NCBI GenBank assembly: GCA_947561585.1
Contig: CANNZV010001835.1
Span: 1-64,000, forward strand
Direction: 5' to 3'
From: Caprella mutica
Taxonomy: Eukaryota; Arthropoda; Malacostraca; Amphipoda; Caprellidae
DNA: 64,000 bases
Below the pieces are notes generated by a model. The model made no database searches. It was not told the DNA's origin and was given only the letters and a program-made list of their open reading frames with translations. Positions 16,226 to 26,071 of the stretch are shown here, piece after piece (positions within the stretch are counted from its first letter, which is position 1; each line of letters opens with the position of its first letter). The translations under genes were made by a program, and so were the position numbers.

Positions 16226-19200
16226 CTAGCAATCCAATCCTGATGGAACATTTGATGCCCAAGCGCCCGTAGCGTTACTTGCTACTAGGTTCCCGCGTGC
16301 AAGCGGTTCAAGGCTCGTGCCCGCGACGTCAGCGCTTTTGATCGCTTTGTCGGCATGACGAGTCAGCTGCATTGGAGCAGCGTTGGCGAACACATCAAAT
16401 GCGAACTGCCCTTTTTGGCAACGAGTTGAGTCCCTGCCGATGTTGTTGTCGTGCGCCGAGATAGCAACGTTGCCCACTGCTGCTACCACCGCTACCACGG
16501 TGCAAGCACCCGCGGTAGACGCTACGCAGATTATGAGACCAGTGGTGGTGACCAACGTCCAGATATCTCGCCAGTCACCGTCCACATGAGCTCTGGACTC
16601 CCGCTGCGGCTCCAACCAGGCGCCCTCGCTCCTCTTGGCAAAGTCAACGGCAGCCTCGATAAAGAGTGTCTCACCAGACGTCGGGTCGGCGATCTCGGTG
16701 AAGAAACCACTGCCCTCATGGTCGCTGCTAACCAACGATGTCTTGGTTTCGTAGCCAGCTTCGCGCCAAGCGCCGACAGTCTCAGCCCAGTCTTTCGTCT
16801 CGTTGGAGTAGGAGTGGTCCGGCGAGTCATAGATGTGTCCGGTCGGGTCCGTATAGCGAAGTGGGTTGTTGCGGACGTAGGTGTAGCGGTTGAGTCCGTC
16901 GAGAACGGTGTCGGCCATGATGAATCGGCCGAGTTGTGGGTCATACGCTCGGGCGTTGTAGTCGATGAGCCCGGTGCCGGGGTCGTCTGTTTGGCCGGTG
17001 AACGTGAAATCGGTGGGCAACGCATTGTTGCCTCCGCCTCGTGTGGCTCCGTATGGCGTGTATCGCTGGGTCACACTCACACCGTTGGAGTCGCGGTTGA
17101 CTGCCCCTGATCCGAGGTGGTCAGATGCGGCGGCGTTGAACACGCTGTTGGTGATGGTGCCGACGCTTTGCCCACCGAGGTTGAGGTGGACTTGGATGCT
17201 GTGGGGTCCTGTGGCGGGGTCGTGGATTTCGTAGGCGTCGGTGAGGTAGAAGGTGGTGTCGCCATCGAGGGTGCGTTTCACTCTGACACCTTCGGCGTCA
17301 TACAGCGCTGTCATGTCATCACCCGCACCCGTGATTGCCACGAGCCTGTTGAGTGTGTCGTAGGTGAGGTTCTGCACCGACGTTCCGTTGTTGAGTGAAC
17401 GGGTGGTCTGGTTGCCTGCATCGTCGTAGGTGTAGGAGTTCGTTCCGGCGGCGGTGGCGGCGTGTGGCTTGGATGTGCTGTAGGTGTAGGAACCCGACAC
17501 GGTTCCGGTGCCGGCTGCTGTGGTGATGTTGCCGATGGCGTCATAGGCGTAGTCGACGTTGAACGGGTCAGGCCCGGTGGCTTGGTATGTGCCGCAGTTG
17601 GCGTCACTGCGGGTGTAGCCGAGGTCGAGGCGGTGAAGATTGTCATAGGTGAAGCACTGCCACTGGTTCACCCCGGCTGAGGATTCATGCAGCTTCGCGA
17701 GGTTGCCGGCCGAGTCCCATTCATAGGTGATTTCTTGGGGCCGGTCAGCTGTGTTGAGGTTGGGGGCTGCGGGTGCGGCGTTGGCGTCAGTGCCGCCGAT
17801 ACCGGGGTTGGCGCGTGCGCCGGCATGCTCACTGAAATATGCGATGATCTGGCCTCGGGTCCATGAACCAGAATCCAGCCGCGAAACCCACGTCGGTGCC
17901 CATCGACGGTTCGAGGGAGACCAGTTGAGGATGTGGCCGTAGGCCCATTGCATGAACCCGGCGTTGGTTTGCACATCGTGTGCGACGCCGTTGAACGGGT
18001 CGGTGTAGCCAACCCATTCTTGGTTGAACTCGCCGGTGTTTTCGAAGATGGCTGCGATGTTGGCCAGCGGGTAGGTCTGGTTGGCGTAGTTAGTGAGCCA
18101 GAAGCGCCAGCCGTCAGCGTCAGGGTTCCGGTTCAAAGCCGACCGGTACAGACGTATCAGTGAGTGGCTGACACCATCAGACTCATCAAGGCCAGTGGTC
18201 GAAACCGACGCGATACGGCCGAAGGTGTTGTCGTAGTCGAACACCGTGTTCAGCTGGGCCGCATCGGCGCCGGTCCAGTCCGGGATGCCGCGGAATAGTT
18301 GGGTGAGTTGGCCGCGGGGGTTGTAGGTCGCTCCGGACCCGTAGGCCGTGGCGTTGTAGAAGGTTTGGGCTTGTTGCTCCAGGTCATCGAACCCGGCGCT
18401 CACCGTCACACCGTTCGGATAGGCGATTGCTGACACCTGCCCGGACTCGCGGTAGCTGTGGCTGATGGTTTGGGACCCGCCCGCCAGGCCAGGGATCGTC
18501 CAGGTCGTGTCTCCAAGACGAGACCGAGAATCGTAGGTGAACGCCTTGGTCACGATGCCAGCCGATACGCCGTTCTGGCCGACGTTGTTGTGCGTCGAGG
18601 ACGTCGTGCGTCCCGACCCGTCATACACCCAGGACGACACTGTGGCTGCGCCCCGCTTGATCGACAACGGCTGGGAGGCCTGGTTGTAGTTGACCGTCAA
18701 CAGGTTGCTGTTGGCGTCTTGTTGGGTTTTGATCCTGCCCGCGAGGTCATAGGTGTAGTTGATAGTCCCCAAGTCCGGGTCGATGAGACGGGTAGTGGCG
18801 TGTTCCCAGTTGGCGTACTCGTTGACGATCTGGTTCTGAGCATCGTCGGTGATACTGACAAGGTCCTGGCGAGCGTTGTACGCGTACGTTGTCTCGCCCT
18901 GGTCGGCGTCGACCACCCGGATGGGGTTACCGAACACGTTCAGTTCGGTGGTGGTTTGCTTCCCGTTGGCGTCAGTGGACACGGTGGTCACACCGTTGAC
19001 CTGCTGGGTGGTCGTCGCCCGGATAGCGGTGTCACGCAGTCTGGTGGTCGTGAGCCCGGTGGTGTTGTAGGTCCACTCATCACGGGGCAGCGAATCCCAC
19101 GTGAACGACTGATACGTCGGCCCAGCTGCCGCGGTGCGTTCAACCGGGTGCAGGTTCAAGAACATCCGGCCTGCAAAGTCATAGGAGGCGCCGGTGACCA

Positions 19201-22200
19201 CTGATCCGGTTCCATCGGGTGCGACCGTCTGGGATTGGATGGTGCGCCCGAATCCGTCTGTGAAGGAATAGGCGTGCACGTATTCAGCCGCCCCGGCACC
19301 GGATTCGCGCAGCACAGCGGTGTGGGTGCTGTTGGGGACGGTGGCGGTGTTGTAGCCGAACACGTAGGAGGCTTTCGGCGCTCCGGGCAGACGGGCTGAA
19401 GTGATCCGGCCGAATGTGTCGTAGTTGATGGTGGTGATTTGGTTGTTCGGCGCATCGATTTGTGTTGGGGTGCCGAAGCGTTCATCAACATCGAAGTCGG
19501 TGCGATCACCAGACCCGGTCAGGGGGCCGTCTTGCCATTGCAGCCACCGGTAGGTCGGGTGATACCCGAACGTTGTCGAAGCTGCCGGTTGGCCGGGTGC
19601 GCCAGTTGCTCCGTTGTCGTGGATCCGGTTCACAGTGCCGTCATTGTTGTAGAAGTTGTCGACCTGGTTCCACACCGAGGAGCTGCCGCTGAGGCGCACC
19701 TGAGTGAGTTCATGCGCGACCCGGCCCCGCGAAGGCGCCTGGTTCCACTGGTTCGAGGCGTCGTAGTAGAACGCTTGGCCCGAGATCCAGCCGGTGTGAA
19801 GCCCGAAGCTGCCGTGCCGCCCGGCCCGGGTGCCAACGAACGCAGGTTTGGATATGACCCAATCGGTCGTGTTCGGGACGTAGTGGTAGACGGTGGTGGT
19901 CTCATCACCGTCAATGGCGTTGCCAGTCATGTAGAGGCCGTCATCCACGACCCTGGCCAGGCGGCTCTCGCTGTCATAGACCCAACTCGTCTTGGTCTGC
20001 CGGTAGTCCGCTGCATTGGAAGGGTTGAATGTCCGCGGGTAGGAGCGGCGCAACGTGACCCGGTGCGTGGTGGGCCACGCGCTGGTGGAGGTCGCGATGT
20101 TGGTGAAGATTCGCTCGTTAGACAGCAAGGCGCCGTTGGATGCCTGTCGCTTGGATCCGAGCGAGACGCCGGCTTTCGCGACCTTGTTGGTGTGGCCGTT
20201 GCCCAAGGCATCGTCGATCTTCACGCCAGTGCCGTTGGCTCCGAGCACCGTCTCGACAGTACGTTCGTCAGAGACCGAGTAGCGGTCATCGGCCATGCCG
20301 GTGAAGGTGTAGTGGGTGGTCTTGTAGCCAGCCCGGTCAGTGACAAGCACCTGGCTGTGCCCGCGGTAGTTACTCCAGTGATTGCACCCGAAACCCTTCT
20401 TGCATTGAGAGCCGTCGTATTCAGTGTGCCCCCACGTGCCTGAATAAGCCCAGCTGGGAGCGACCGGATAGGAGAACGTGAGCCGCTGGAAGTCATTGTG
20501 GGCACCAGCATTCGGTCTGGAGGTCTGGGTCAGGACCTTCCACTTGTTCCACAACACAAACCCGCCGCCGCCAGTATGGGCGTCATAACCGGGGTACATG
20601 TCACAAGGCAGGCGGACGTACCCGTTCGCCGGGCCAACCGACGTCTTTGAACACACCGATCCGTTCACATTCGATGGTGGGTGAGACTGGCCATAATCGA
20701 AGTCGATGGTGCCGCCTTGTTCGGTAGTGATTGTGTCGATACGGGGCATGTTCATCGCCGGCACACCACTCGGGTGATTCACCCGGTTGGCCTTCATCAC
20801 CGGTGTGAAGACCACCGCTGGCAGTGACGCTGACCCTAGGACCTGCTGGATCTCGGTCAAAAACATTTTCGGAGAGTCAAGCGGATCTGATGACGCTGGC
20901 CACGACGCAGACAACACGTGCGCTCCGGCTTCCCGGTTCCCAGCAAAGGTCGACACCTTCAACAGCCGGAACTTTGTCCAAAAGCTTGGTGTCTCATTCG
21001 TGCAACCCGACGAGCCACACGAAAGATCAAACGGCGTGTCTGGATAGTCCGCAGTGTTGGTCGAAGCAGCCCCCGACACCGTCCGGTCGGTGTAGTCGAA
21101 CCGCACACGGAACGGCGACGCACTCTGAATCGGGTTCTCAGCGCGGATCGCTGAACCGAACCGAAGTCCGTAGTCGAAATACCACGGGTTGATCTGGCGA
21201 ACGTAACTGCGATGTTCAAAACCGCCAGGCACCTTCGCCTTAACAAAGTTCGCCTCTTGCCAGTACCGGTAGATAGACGTATTGCCCGACGTGTCGAACA
21301 CCTGATCCAGATACCAGTTCACCGCCACATCACAAAGATCATGGCTCGCGCAGTTCGCAGCAGCAACATCACCTTGATCGGCACCGACAAACACAGGCAC
21401 GCTCTGCACCGAATGAGTCCTTGCGTTGGTGTGCACCGTGCGGTCCTGCAGCGGGTCCCACGACGCACCCGAAACGGGCTTCTGCACCGCTTCACGCCCG
21501 AACACAAACACCGTGCCGTCACCAGTGGTGACCTCCCACCAAGCACCCCAACGGTCATAAGTACCGCCAAGACCGTTACCGGCAGCTGACGGCGCTTCGA
21601 CTTTCCAGATCCGCCAATCGTTGGTGGACTCCAACTCATAGGAGTGATAGGTCGCCCCCGAATACCGGGGATGGTCCCCAGCCGATCCAGAGGTGCGGAC
21701 CAGTCGACCACCAACACCATTCATCGACAAGGAGAACCCGTCGTCCTTGCCTACCGGCAAACACAAGTTGCCCTCATAGGCAGCCTCAGCACCCAAGTCG
21801 CCACAGGTTCGCGTGGCCCGGGTGACCACAGCTGTTGACTGGGACCAGCCCAATCCAACATTGCCTGCCTGATAGTTCGTGTTGGTGTTCAACCCGTCAA
21901 CAGACCCCGACGAATACGAGAACGAAACGTTCGGTGTCGGCCCAACCGTAGGCGGAACCGGAACCGAATACGACGACTGAGCGTCACCGGTGTGGGTACC
22001 GACCTGCCACGTCACCAACGACGCCACTTCCGACGCCGAATACGTGCCCTGAGAACCGCTCACGCTCGACGTCGCAGCGTAATATACGCTCAGAGAGTTC
22101 TGCCGCCTGCTGAACCGGCCGCGGGCCACGTCGCGTTTCGGGCCGCCAGCCCGCTCCAACAAAGCCGTCGGGAGCTCCACCAACACCCCACCATCCGCCG

Positions 22201-23065
22201 AGCGGATCGTGTGCAGAACCTGCGTCGATACACAGTCCGCCCCGCTGTCGTCACAGTCCACGAACGCGGTGATTGTCAGGCGGTCACGCATTTCCGCGCT
22301 GAGCCCATCGAACTCCTCAGGAAACAACTCAATAAACCAGCCCGTCTCCAAAGCACCAGACGCTGCAAGCTCAGCATCCAGACGGTCAACCTCAGGTGCT
22401 GACAGCGGCCGCCCCGACGCTCTGAAACCTCGCACGTCAAGCGAGAACGCCAGCCCGAACGGTGACAGACGCTCAGTCACGACCCGGGGCAACACAGCTA
22501 CCTGCGCCGAGCGGCCACGGCCAACATCCCGCTTCGGGACCCGCAAACCAAACGGCGCTCCCTGAACACGACCCCGGCTCGCCTCAAGAGCGATCGCTGC
22601 TCGCTGCTCAGCAACCGCCGGCAGCTGAAAAACCGAACCATCCCCTGGTTCCAGCACACCTGAGGTCGGCACCTCAAACGACACCACCGGAGCGACAGCA
22701 CCGTCATCAATCGTGACCGGTCGCTGCTGAGGACCAACCACAACCAAAGCATCATCACCAGACAACACCCCATCAACCACACCAGCATCGGGATCAAACT
22801 CCGGCGGCGCAGCAGACTCAAAGTCAGTGTCGTCAACCTCCAAAGCCGCCGGATCGCCAGCCTCAGGCTCGATCGTCGTCGAATCAGACTCGCCCTCGCC
22901 AAGCTCCGGCGAGATCTCAGCACCGGTGTCTTCAACCAGATCAGTTGCCTCGGACTGAACCTCCACCGTGGTGGTCGGGGACTCCTCCTCTGCACCAGCA
23001 GTCGAAGTCAGAACGCTCGACAACATGAACAACACCGATGCGAACACGCCGAATCTGCGCCCCAT
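16226..23065 (-). CDS. Large secreted RHS/YD-repeat protein with DUF4214 insert (RHS1)
   Basis: 2279 aa from the ATG at 23065; AGGAG lies 5 nt upstream, so it is preferred over the GTG one codon earlier. The order is: signal peptide (about 1-26), an acidic low-complexity segment to about 130, beta-rich N-terminal domains, then an SpvB/RHS shell segment (SVPVPPTVGPTPNVSFSYSS) near 370. Long YD-repeat arrays follow. A DUF4214 insert (LYRSALNRNPDADGWRFWL) is near 1750. The RHS core motif (DPGTGLIDYNARAYDPQLGR) is near 2040, and a roughly 200-residue variable tip follows DPTGH. The tip has a hydrophobic segment but no recognised toxin family. RHS proteins form a cage holding the tip, which is freed by core proteolysis. 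A small membrane protein gene follows immediately. Confidence 0.88.
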   Translation of the reverse strand: MGRRFGVFASVLFMLSSVLTSTAGAEEESPTTTVEVQSEATDLVEDTGAEISPELGEGESDSTTIEPEAGDPAALEVDDTDFESAAPPEFDPDAGVVDGVLSGDDALVVVGPQQRPVTIDDGAVAPVVSFEVPTSGVLEPGDGSVFQLPAVAEQRAAIALEASRGRVQGAPFGLRVPKRDVGRGRSAQVAVLPRVVTERLSPFGLAFSLDVRGFRASGRPLSAPEVDRLDAELAASGALETGWFIELFPEEFDGLSAEMRDRLTITAFVDCDDSGADCVSTQVLHTIRSADGGVLVELPTALLERAGGPKRDVARGRFSRRQNSLSVYYAATSSVSGSQGTYSASEVASLVTWQVGTHTGDAQSSYSVPVPPTVGPTPNVSFSYSSGSVDGLNTNTNYQAGNVGLGWSQSTAVVTRATRTCGDLGAEAAYEGNLCLPVGKDDGFSLSMNGVGGRLVRTSGSAGDHPRYSGATYHSYELESTNDWRIWKVEAPSAAGNGLGGTYDRWGAWWEVTTGDGTVFVFGREAVQKPVSGASWDPLQDRTVHTNARTHSVQSVPVFVGADQGDVAAANCASHDLCDVAVNWYLDQVFDTSGNTSIYRYWQEANFVKAKVPGGFEHRSYVRQINPWYFDYGLRFGSAIRAENPIQSASPFRVRFDYTDRTVSGAASTNTADYPDTPFDLSCGSSGCTNETPSFWTKFRLLKVSTFAGNREAGAHVLSASWPASSDPLDSPKMFLTEIQQVLGSASLPAVVFTPVMKANRVNHPSGVPAMNMPRIDTITTEQGGTIDFDYGQSHPPSNVNGSVCSKTSVGPANGYVRLPCDMYPGYDAHTGGGGFVLWNKWKVLTQTSRPNAGAHNDFQRLTFSYPVAPSWAYSGTWGHTEYDGSQCKKGFGCNHWSNYRGHSQVLVTDRAGYKTTHYTFTGMADDRYSVSDERTVETVLGANGTGVKIDDALGNGHTNKVAKAGVSLGSKRQASNGALLSNERIFTNIATSTSAWPTTHRVTLRRSYPRTFNPSNAADYRQTKTSWVYDSESRLARVVDDGLYMTGNAIDGDETTTVYHYVPNTTDWVISKPAFVGTRAGRHGSFGLHTGWISGQAFYYDASNQWNQAPSRGRVAHELTQVRLSGSSSVWNQVDNFYNNDGTVNRIHDNGATGAPGQPAASTTFGYHPTYRWLQWQDGPLTGSGDRTDFDVDERFGTPTQIDAPNNQITTINYDTFGRITSARLPGAPKASYVFGYNTATVPNSTHTAVLRESGAGAAEYVHAYSFTDGFGRTIQSQTVAPDGTGSVVTGASYDFAGRMFLNLHPVERTAAAGPTYQSFTWDSLPRDEWTYNTTGLTTTRLRDTAIRATTTQQVNGVTTVSTDANGKQTTTELNVFGNPIRVVDADQGETTYAYNARQDLVSITDDAQNQIVNEYANWEHATTRLIDPDLGTINYTYDLAGRIKTQQDANSNLLTVNYNQASQPLSIKRGAATVSSWVYDGSGRTTSSTHNNVGQNGVSAGIVTKAFTYDSRSRLGDTTWTIPGLAGGSQTISHSYRESGQVSAIAYPNGVTVSAGFDDLEQQAQTFYNATAYGSGATYNPRGQLTQLFRGIPDWTGADAAQLNTVFDYDNTFGRIASVSTTGLDESDGVSHSLIRLYRSALNRNPDADGWRFWLTNYANQTYPLANIAAIFENTGEFNQEWVGYTDPFNGVAHDVQTNAGFMQWAYGHILNWSPSNRRWAPTWVSRLDSGSWTRGQIIAYFSEHAGARANPGIGGTDANAAPAAPNLNTADRPQEITYEWDSAGNLAKLHESSAGVNQWQCFTYDNLHRLDLGYTRSDANCGTYQATGPDPFNVDYAYDAIGNITTAAGTGTVSGSYTYSTSKPHAATAAGTNSYTYDDAGNQTTRSLNNGTSVQNLTYDTLNRLVAITGAGDDMTALYDAEGVRVKRTLDGDTTFYLTDAYEIHDPATGPHSIQVHLNLGGQSVGTITNSVFNAAASDHLGSGAVNRDSNGVSVTQRYTPYGATRGGGNNALPTDFTFTGQTDDPGTGLIDYNARAYDPQLGRFIMADTVLDGLNRYTYVRNNPLRYTDPTGHIYDSPDHSYSNETKDWAETVGAWREAGYETKTSLVSSDHEGSGFFTEIADPTSGETLFIEAAVDFAKRSEGAWLEPQRESRAHVDGDWRDIWTLVTTTGLIICVASTAGACTVVAVVAAVGNVAISAHDNNIGRDSTRCQKGQFAFDVFANAAPMQLTRHADKAIKSADVAGTSLEPLARGNLVASNATGAWASNVPSGLDC

Positions 23066-23289
23066 CACGACTCCTAAGATCGCGCACGACGTCCGTGCCT
23101 CAGTTCAATGTCGCCCAACATTCCAGCGAGATTGACTGCTCTGGGAACAACGACCCAAGCAATGTTGCGAACAGGCGACACCAACCAAAGCAAACACAAA
23201 AGACCTCGCCAAGGCTCCACTGTTCCTCGAACGGCACCAACAAGCAGCGTCCCGCCTACAAGCCGAGACAATGCATCGAAAGCGTCGCA
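23066..23289. other. RHS1 upstream region
   Basis: This holds the RHS1 ribosome binding site (TTAGGAG on the minus strand) and presumably its promoter. No gene with coding bias is seen. Confidence 0.4.
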
Positions 23290-23608
23290 GCACTCACCGC
23301 TGGTCGATGCCGTGAACATTCCCAACGAACTCGCCAACGAACTCGTCTTCAACGACACCCGGTTGGAATCGTGTTCGTCGAGCGAGACCATGCTCAAGTT
23401 CCGCACTGCGTCAATTTCGAGTGGCGTCGCTGAGCACAACCTTTGGCCGTCACAGATCGAAGAGGTGTTCCTCGCCGCGAGCAACCCCGCCGCGACATTC
23501 ACTCTGGAGGGTGTCGAGGTGGCCTCGACCATCATCAACGGGGTCCGCTACTCCGCCCTTGTCGGCCTGTTGGTAAGAAACGTGTCGCCAGTGGCAAACG
23601 TGATCAAA
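23290..23608 (+). pseudogene. Fragment of an unrecognised plus-strand gene
   Basis: The frame has clear GC3 bias over about 105 codons (including NIPNELANELVFNDTRLESC and GVEVASTIINGVRYSALVGL). It has no plausible start within the coding-like part and runs into a Tn3-end repeat at 23661. It resembles the body of a small hypothetical gene whose ends were lost. No function is assigned. Confidence 0.35.
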
Positions 23609-23660
23609 CTCCCTGGTCAGCGGCCTAGGAGCAGCCTCTCCCCGGATTGGCGTTCAGGCC

Positions 23661-23735
23661 TTGAGGAACATCTGCGCGGAAAGTCCCGGTAAGCGTTGGG
23701 GTGTTCGGTAACAATCGTTTGTGACGCGCTTGAGC
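23661..23735 (+). repeat. Tn3-family terminal inverted repeat with flank
   Basis: The 38 bp at 23698-23735 (GGGGTGTTCGGTAACAATCG onward, ending GCTTGAGC) sit 85 bp upstream of the tnpR gene with the GGGG end facing outward, as expected for a Tn3 end. The preceding 37 bp are shared with 2151-2187. A weaker relative of that flank appears in reverse near 36945-36975. Confidence 0.65.
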
Positions 23736-23820
23736 GGGTCGGCGATTTCGGCTGATTTCTTGTAACGCGTGCCGTGTCCGCTTCTATGTAACGCTCTAGC
23801 CTGTTTCTGTTACTGTCCCG
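23736..23820 (+). promoter_or_regulatory. Candidate res site / tnpR promoter
   Basis: Between the terminal repeat and tnpR, the motif TGTAACGC occurs twice (about 23762 and 23787) and an inverted GTTACTG once (about 23811). Serial resolvase half sites directly upstream of tnpR are the standard res layout, where resolvase both recombines and represses. Confidence 0.45.
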
Positions 23821-24411
23821 ATGATGCGTATTGGGTATGGTCGGGTGTCGACAAGGGATCAGGACGCAGAGGCTCAACGGGACGCGCTCGTTGCCGCTGG
23901 CTGTGACCAGGTTTTCATCGATACGGCCTCGGGCAAGCTGGCCCGCCGGGCCGAACTTGATCGTGCGTTGTTGGTCGCTCGTTCTGGTGACGAAGTCGTG
24001 GTCACCAAGCTTGACCGGCTTGGTCGCTCGCTTGAGCATTTGATCGAGTTGTCCAATGATCTACAGGCCCGTGAGGTCGACCTTGTCGTGCTCGACCAAG
24101 GCATTGATACATCGACGCCGGTCGGGCGGATGTTCTTCCAGATTCTTGGGGCTGTTGCTGAGTTTGAGCATGCGCTGATGTCGGAGCGGACCCGTGACGG
24201 CTTGGCCGCGGCTCGGAGCCCGGGCAGGACCGGTGGTCAGCGACCCAAGTTGACCAAGCGTCAGGCCCAGATCGCCCGTGATATGTATGAGGAGCAGAAC
24301 CCGGACGGGTCGAGGGCTCACACGGTGCGCTACATCGCCGAAGAATTCGGTGTTTCACGCCCGACGATTTATAGCCACGTCAAAGCGCTTGATGACCAAA
24401 CCGTCCCGTGA
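23821..24411 (+). CDS. tnpR: Tn3-type resolvase (serine recombinase)
   Basis: 196 aa. The N-terminal serine recombinase domain has the nucleophile in YGRVSTRDQD (Ser10) and the conserved segments TKLDRLGRSLEHL and PVGRMFFQILGAVAEFEHAL followed by ERTRDGL. A C-terminal HTH_7 resolvase-type HTH (YIAEEFGVSRPTIYSHVKAL) binds DNA. It resolves cointegrates of Tn3 transposition at res. It is full length and looks functional. Its stop overlaps the GTG of the following tnpA fragment (GTGA), so the two were co-transcribed. Confidence 0.92.
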   Translation: MMRIGYGRVSTRDQDAEAQRDALVAAGCDQVFIDTASGKLARRAELDRALLVARSGDEVVVTKLDRLGRSLEHLIELSNDLQAREVDLVVLDQGIDTSTPVGRMFFQILGAVAEFEHALMSERTRDGLAAARSPGRTGGQRPKLTKRQAQIARDMYEEQNPDGSRAHTVRYIAEEFGVSRPTIYSHVKALDDQTVP

Positions 24412-24764
24412 TCTCGGGTGGCGGGATCGGCGGAGCGGAGCCTCGCTACGGCGGCTACGGGGATGTCGTAGCGGTGCCGGATTTGGAGCGGTGCTTCTTT
24501 CTCGACGACACCGACCTGGTGAGGGTGCGCCAACACTGGGGTGATCACAACCGTCTTGGATTCGCGTTGCAGCTTGGCACGGTGCGCTACATCGGCGCCT
24601 TTCTGGCTGACCCGACCAGTGCACCGACAACAGCAATCGACTTTCTCGCTGAGCAGCTCGGCATCGATGATGCGTCTTGCATCAAGCTGTACATGAAGCG
24701 ACGGAACACTCACTTTGAACACGCCGCTGAGATCGCTGCGGCCTATGGCGGGTCTCCGGGGTAA
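24408..24764 (+). pseudogene. tnpA: Tn3-family transposase, 5' fragment
   Basis: The 119 codons encode a Tn3 transposase N-terminal domain, including DDTDLVRVRQHWGDHNRLGF, ALQLGTVRYIGAFL and FLAEQLGIDDASC, and end shortly after IAAAYG at a TAA in foreign sequence. About 850 residues and the catalytic DDE domain are lost. With the IR, res and tnpR it is the left end of a Tn3-family transposon whose right part was deleted. Confidence 0.85.
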
Positions 24765-25000
24765 CGGTGCCAAAGTGGCGGACAATTGGTCCACTAATCC
24801 TAGTTAGTAGACGTTCATGGATGCTGGGAGTCTGCTGACGTGGCCGCAGCCGCTCTGTTCGGTCGAGGTCCGGGCCAACGAGAGCCTGCACTCCCGAATC
24901 TTCAACTTCCGGTAATCTTCCCTTCTCGGAGGTAGTCAGAAGTGGTTTGCCTCGATCTAGTTGGCCGGTTCCAAGATCCCGCTGGGTGCTTGGTCGGGTT

Positions 25001-26071
25001 TCAGAGGCCGAGGTATTTGGAGCCTGGGTCGGTGAAGAGTTCGGCGTCTTCGATGTAGGGCTGGAGGCCTTTGGCTGAGGTGTGCCCGGTGGTGCGGCTG
25101 ATGGTGCGGTCTGATGCTCCGTTGCGGCTGGCGGTGGTGGAGAATCCTCTACGGAATGAGTGCCCGGCGAAGTCGTTGGGGTCATACCCGAGACCAACGA
25201 CGTGCTTTTTGATGATGAGGGCGATGCTTTGTGGGCTGAGTCGCCGATCAGTCATGGTGCCGTGCCGGTTGATGGGTCGCAGGATTGGCCCGTGGGTGAT
25301 GAGTGACGCGTCGATCCATGTCCGGTAGGCGCGAACGGGGCAGGTGGTGAGGTGTTGGCCGTAGGCGACCTCGATGCGTTCCCCGACCGATTCTTGGTCG
25401 GTTTTGGATTTGCGTTTGTGGACGATGAGACCTTCGGGGTGAGGTTCGATGTCCGCAACGTCGAGGGCGACGAGCTCACTGCGTCGCATGCCGGTCGCGA
25501 AACCAACAAGCAGAACGGCTTTGTCTCTGATGTCGATGAGCCGATCACCATCGAGGCCGCTGATGATGGCTTGGATGTCGGCTGTTGTGACGCCTTGCTT
25601 GCGGTTCTTGGGGGCGACGCCGATCCGCCGCCGCACACCGGTGGAGACAACTCTGACCAACGGGTCCAGGCAGGGGTTGGGGTGGCCTTGGAGTTTGTGG
25701 GCTTCGCCAATGGCGGCTTTTCGGCGCTTGATCGTCGATGCTGCGAGGCCTTTGCGGTCATCGGACGGCTCTGCCAGGTCAGCGAGGTACGCGGCGATGG
25801 TGGGTGGCGCTGCCGGCATGTTGTTTAGACCGTGGGTGCCGCACCAGGTGGAGAAGTCAGCCCAGTCAGATCGGTAGGCCCGCAACGTTGCCGGTGCTCG
25901 AGACGATTCGACGGCTTGAGCGATTTTGGCTTCAAGAGCAGACAGCACATCGAGGTCGGTGCCGTCACGCGCTGCGAGGACTTGGCGAGACACGAGTTCA
26001 GCAACCACATCATCAGTGTCATCGACCCCTGTGACACTCCAAGCCTGATCATCGGTCCGCTCGGTGTTCAC
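25001..26071 (-). CDS. Tyrosine recombinase/phage-type integrase
   Basis: 356 aa from a GTG at 26071. An N-terminal SAM-like core-binding domain (about 50-155) precedes the catalytic domain. The Arg is in TGMRRSELVAL, the Lys in HKRKSKTDQ, His-x-x-Arg in GHSFRRGF, the second His in TGHTSAKG, and the nucleophile Tyr in LQPYIEDAELF near the C-terminus. All key residues are present. The start overlaps the stop of the upstream 203-aa gene (GTGA). No att site is recognisable nearby. Confidence 0.85.
   Translation of the reverse strand: MNTERTDDQAWSVTGVDDTDDVVAELVSRQVLAARDGTDLDVLSALEAKIAQAVESSRAPATLRAYRSDWADFSTWCGTHGLNNMPAAPPTIAAYLADLAEPSDDRKGLAASTIKRRKAAIGEAHKLQGHPNPCLDPLVRVVSTGVRRRIGVAPKNRKQGVTTADIQAIISGLDGDRLIDIRDKAVLLVGFATGMRRSELVALDVADIEPHPEGLIVHKRKSKTDQESVGERIEVAYGQHLTTCPVRAYRTWIDASLITHGPILRPINRHGTMTDRRLSPQSIALIIKKHVVGLGYDPNDFAGHSFRRGFSTTASRNGASDRTISRTTGHTSAKGLQPYIEDAELFTDPGSKYLGL

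Noticed and set aside
19439..20443. Plus-strand frame of 334 codons inside RHS1
   Set aside because: Antisense shadow of the YD-repeat region; no family resemblance.
23609..23625. 17 bp (CCCTGGTCAGCGGCCT with one flanking base) shared with the interior of the 222-bp element
   Set aside because: Too short, and without either terminal repeat, to call a fourth copy; noted only as a possible scrap.
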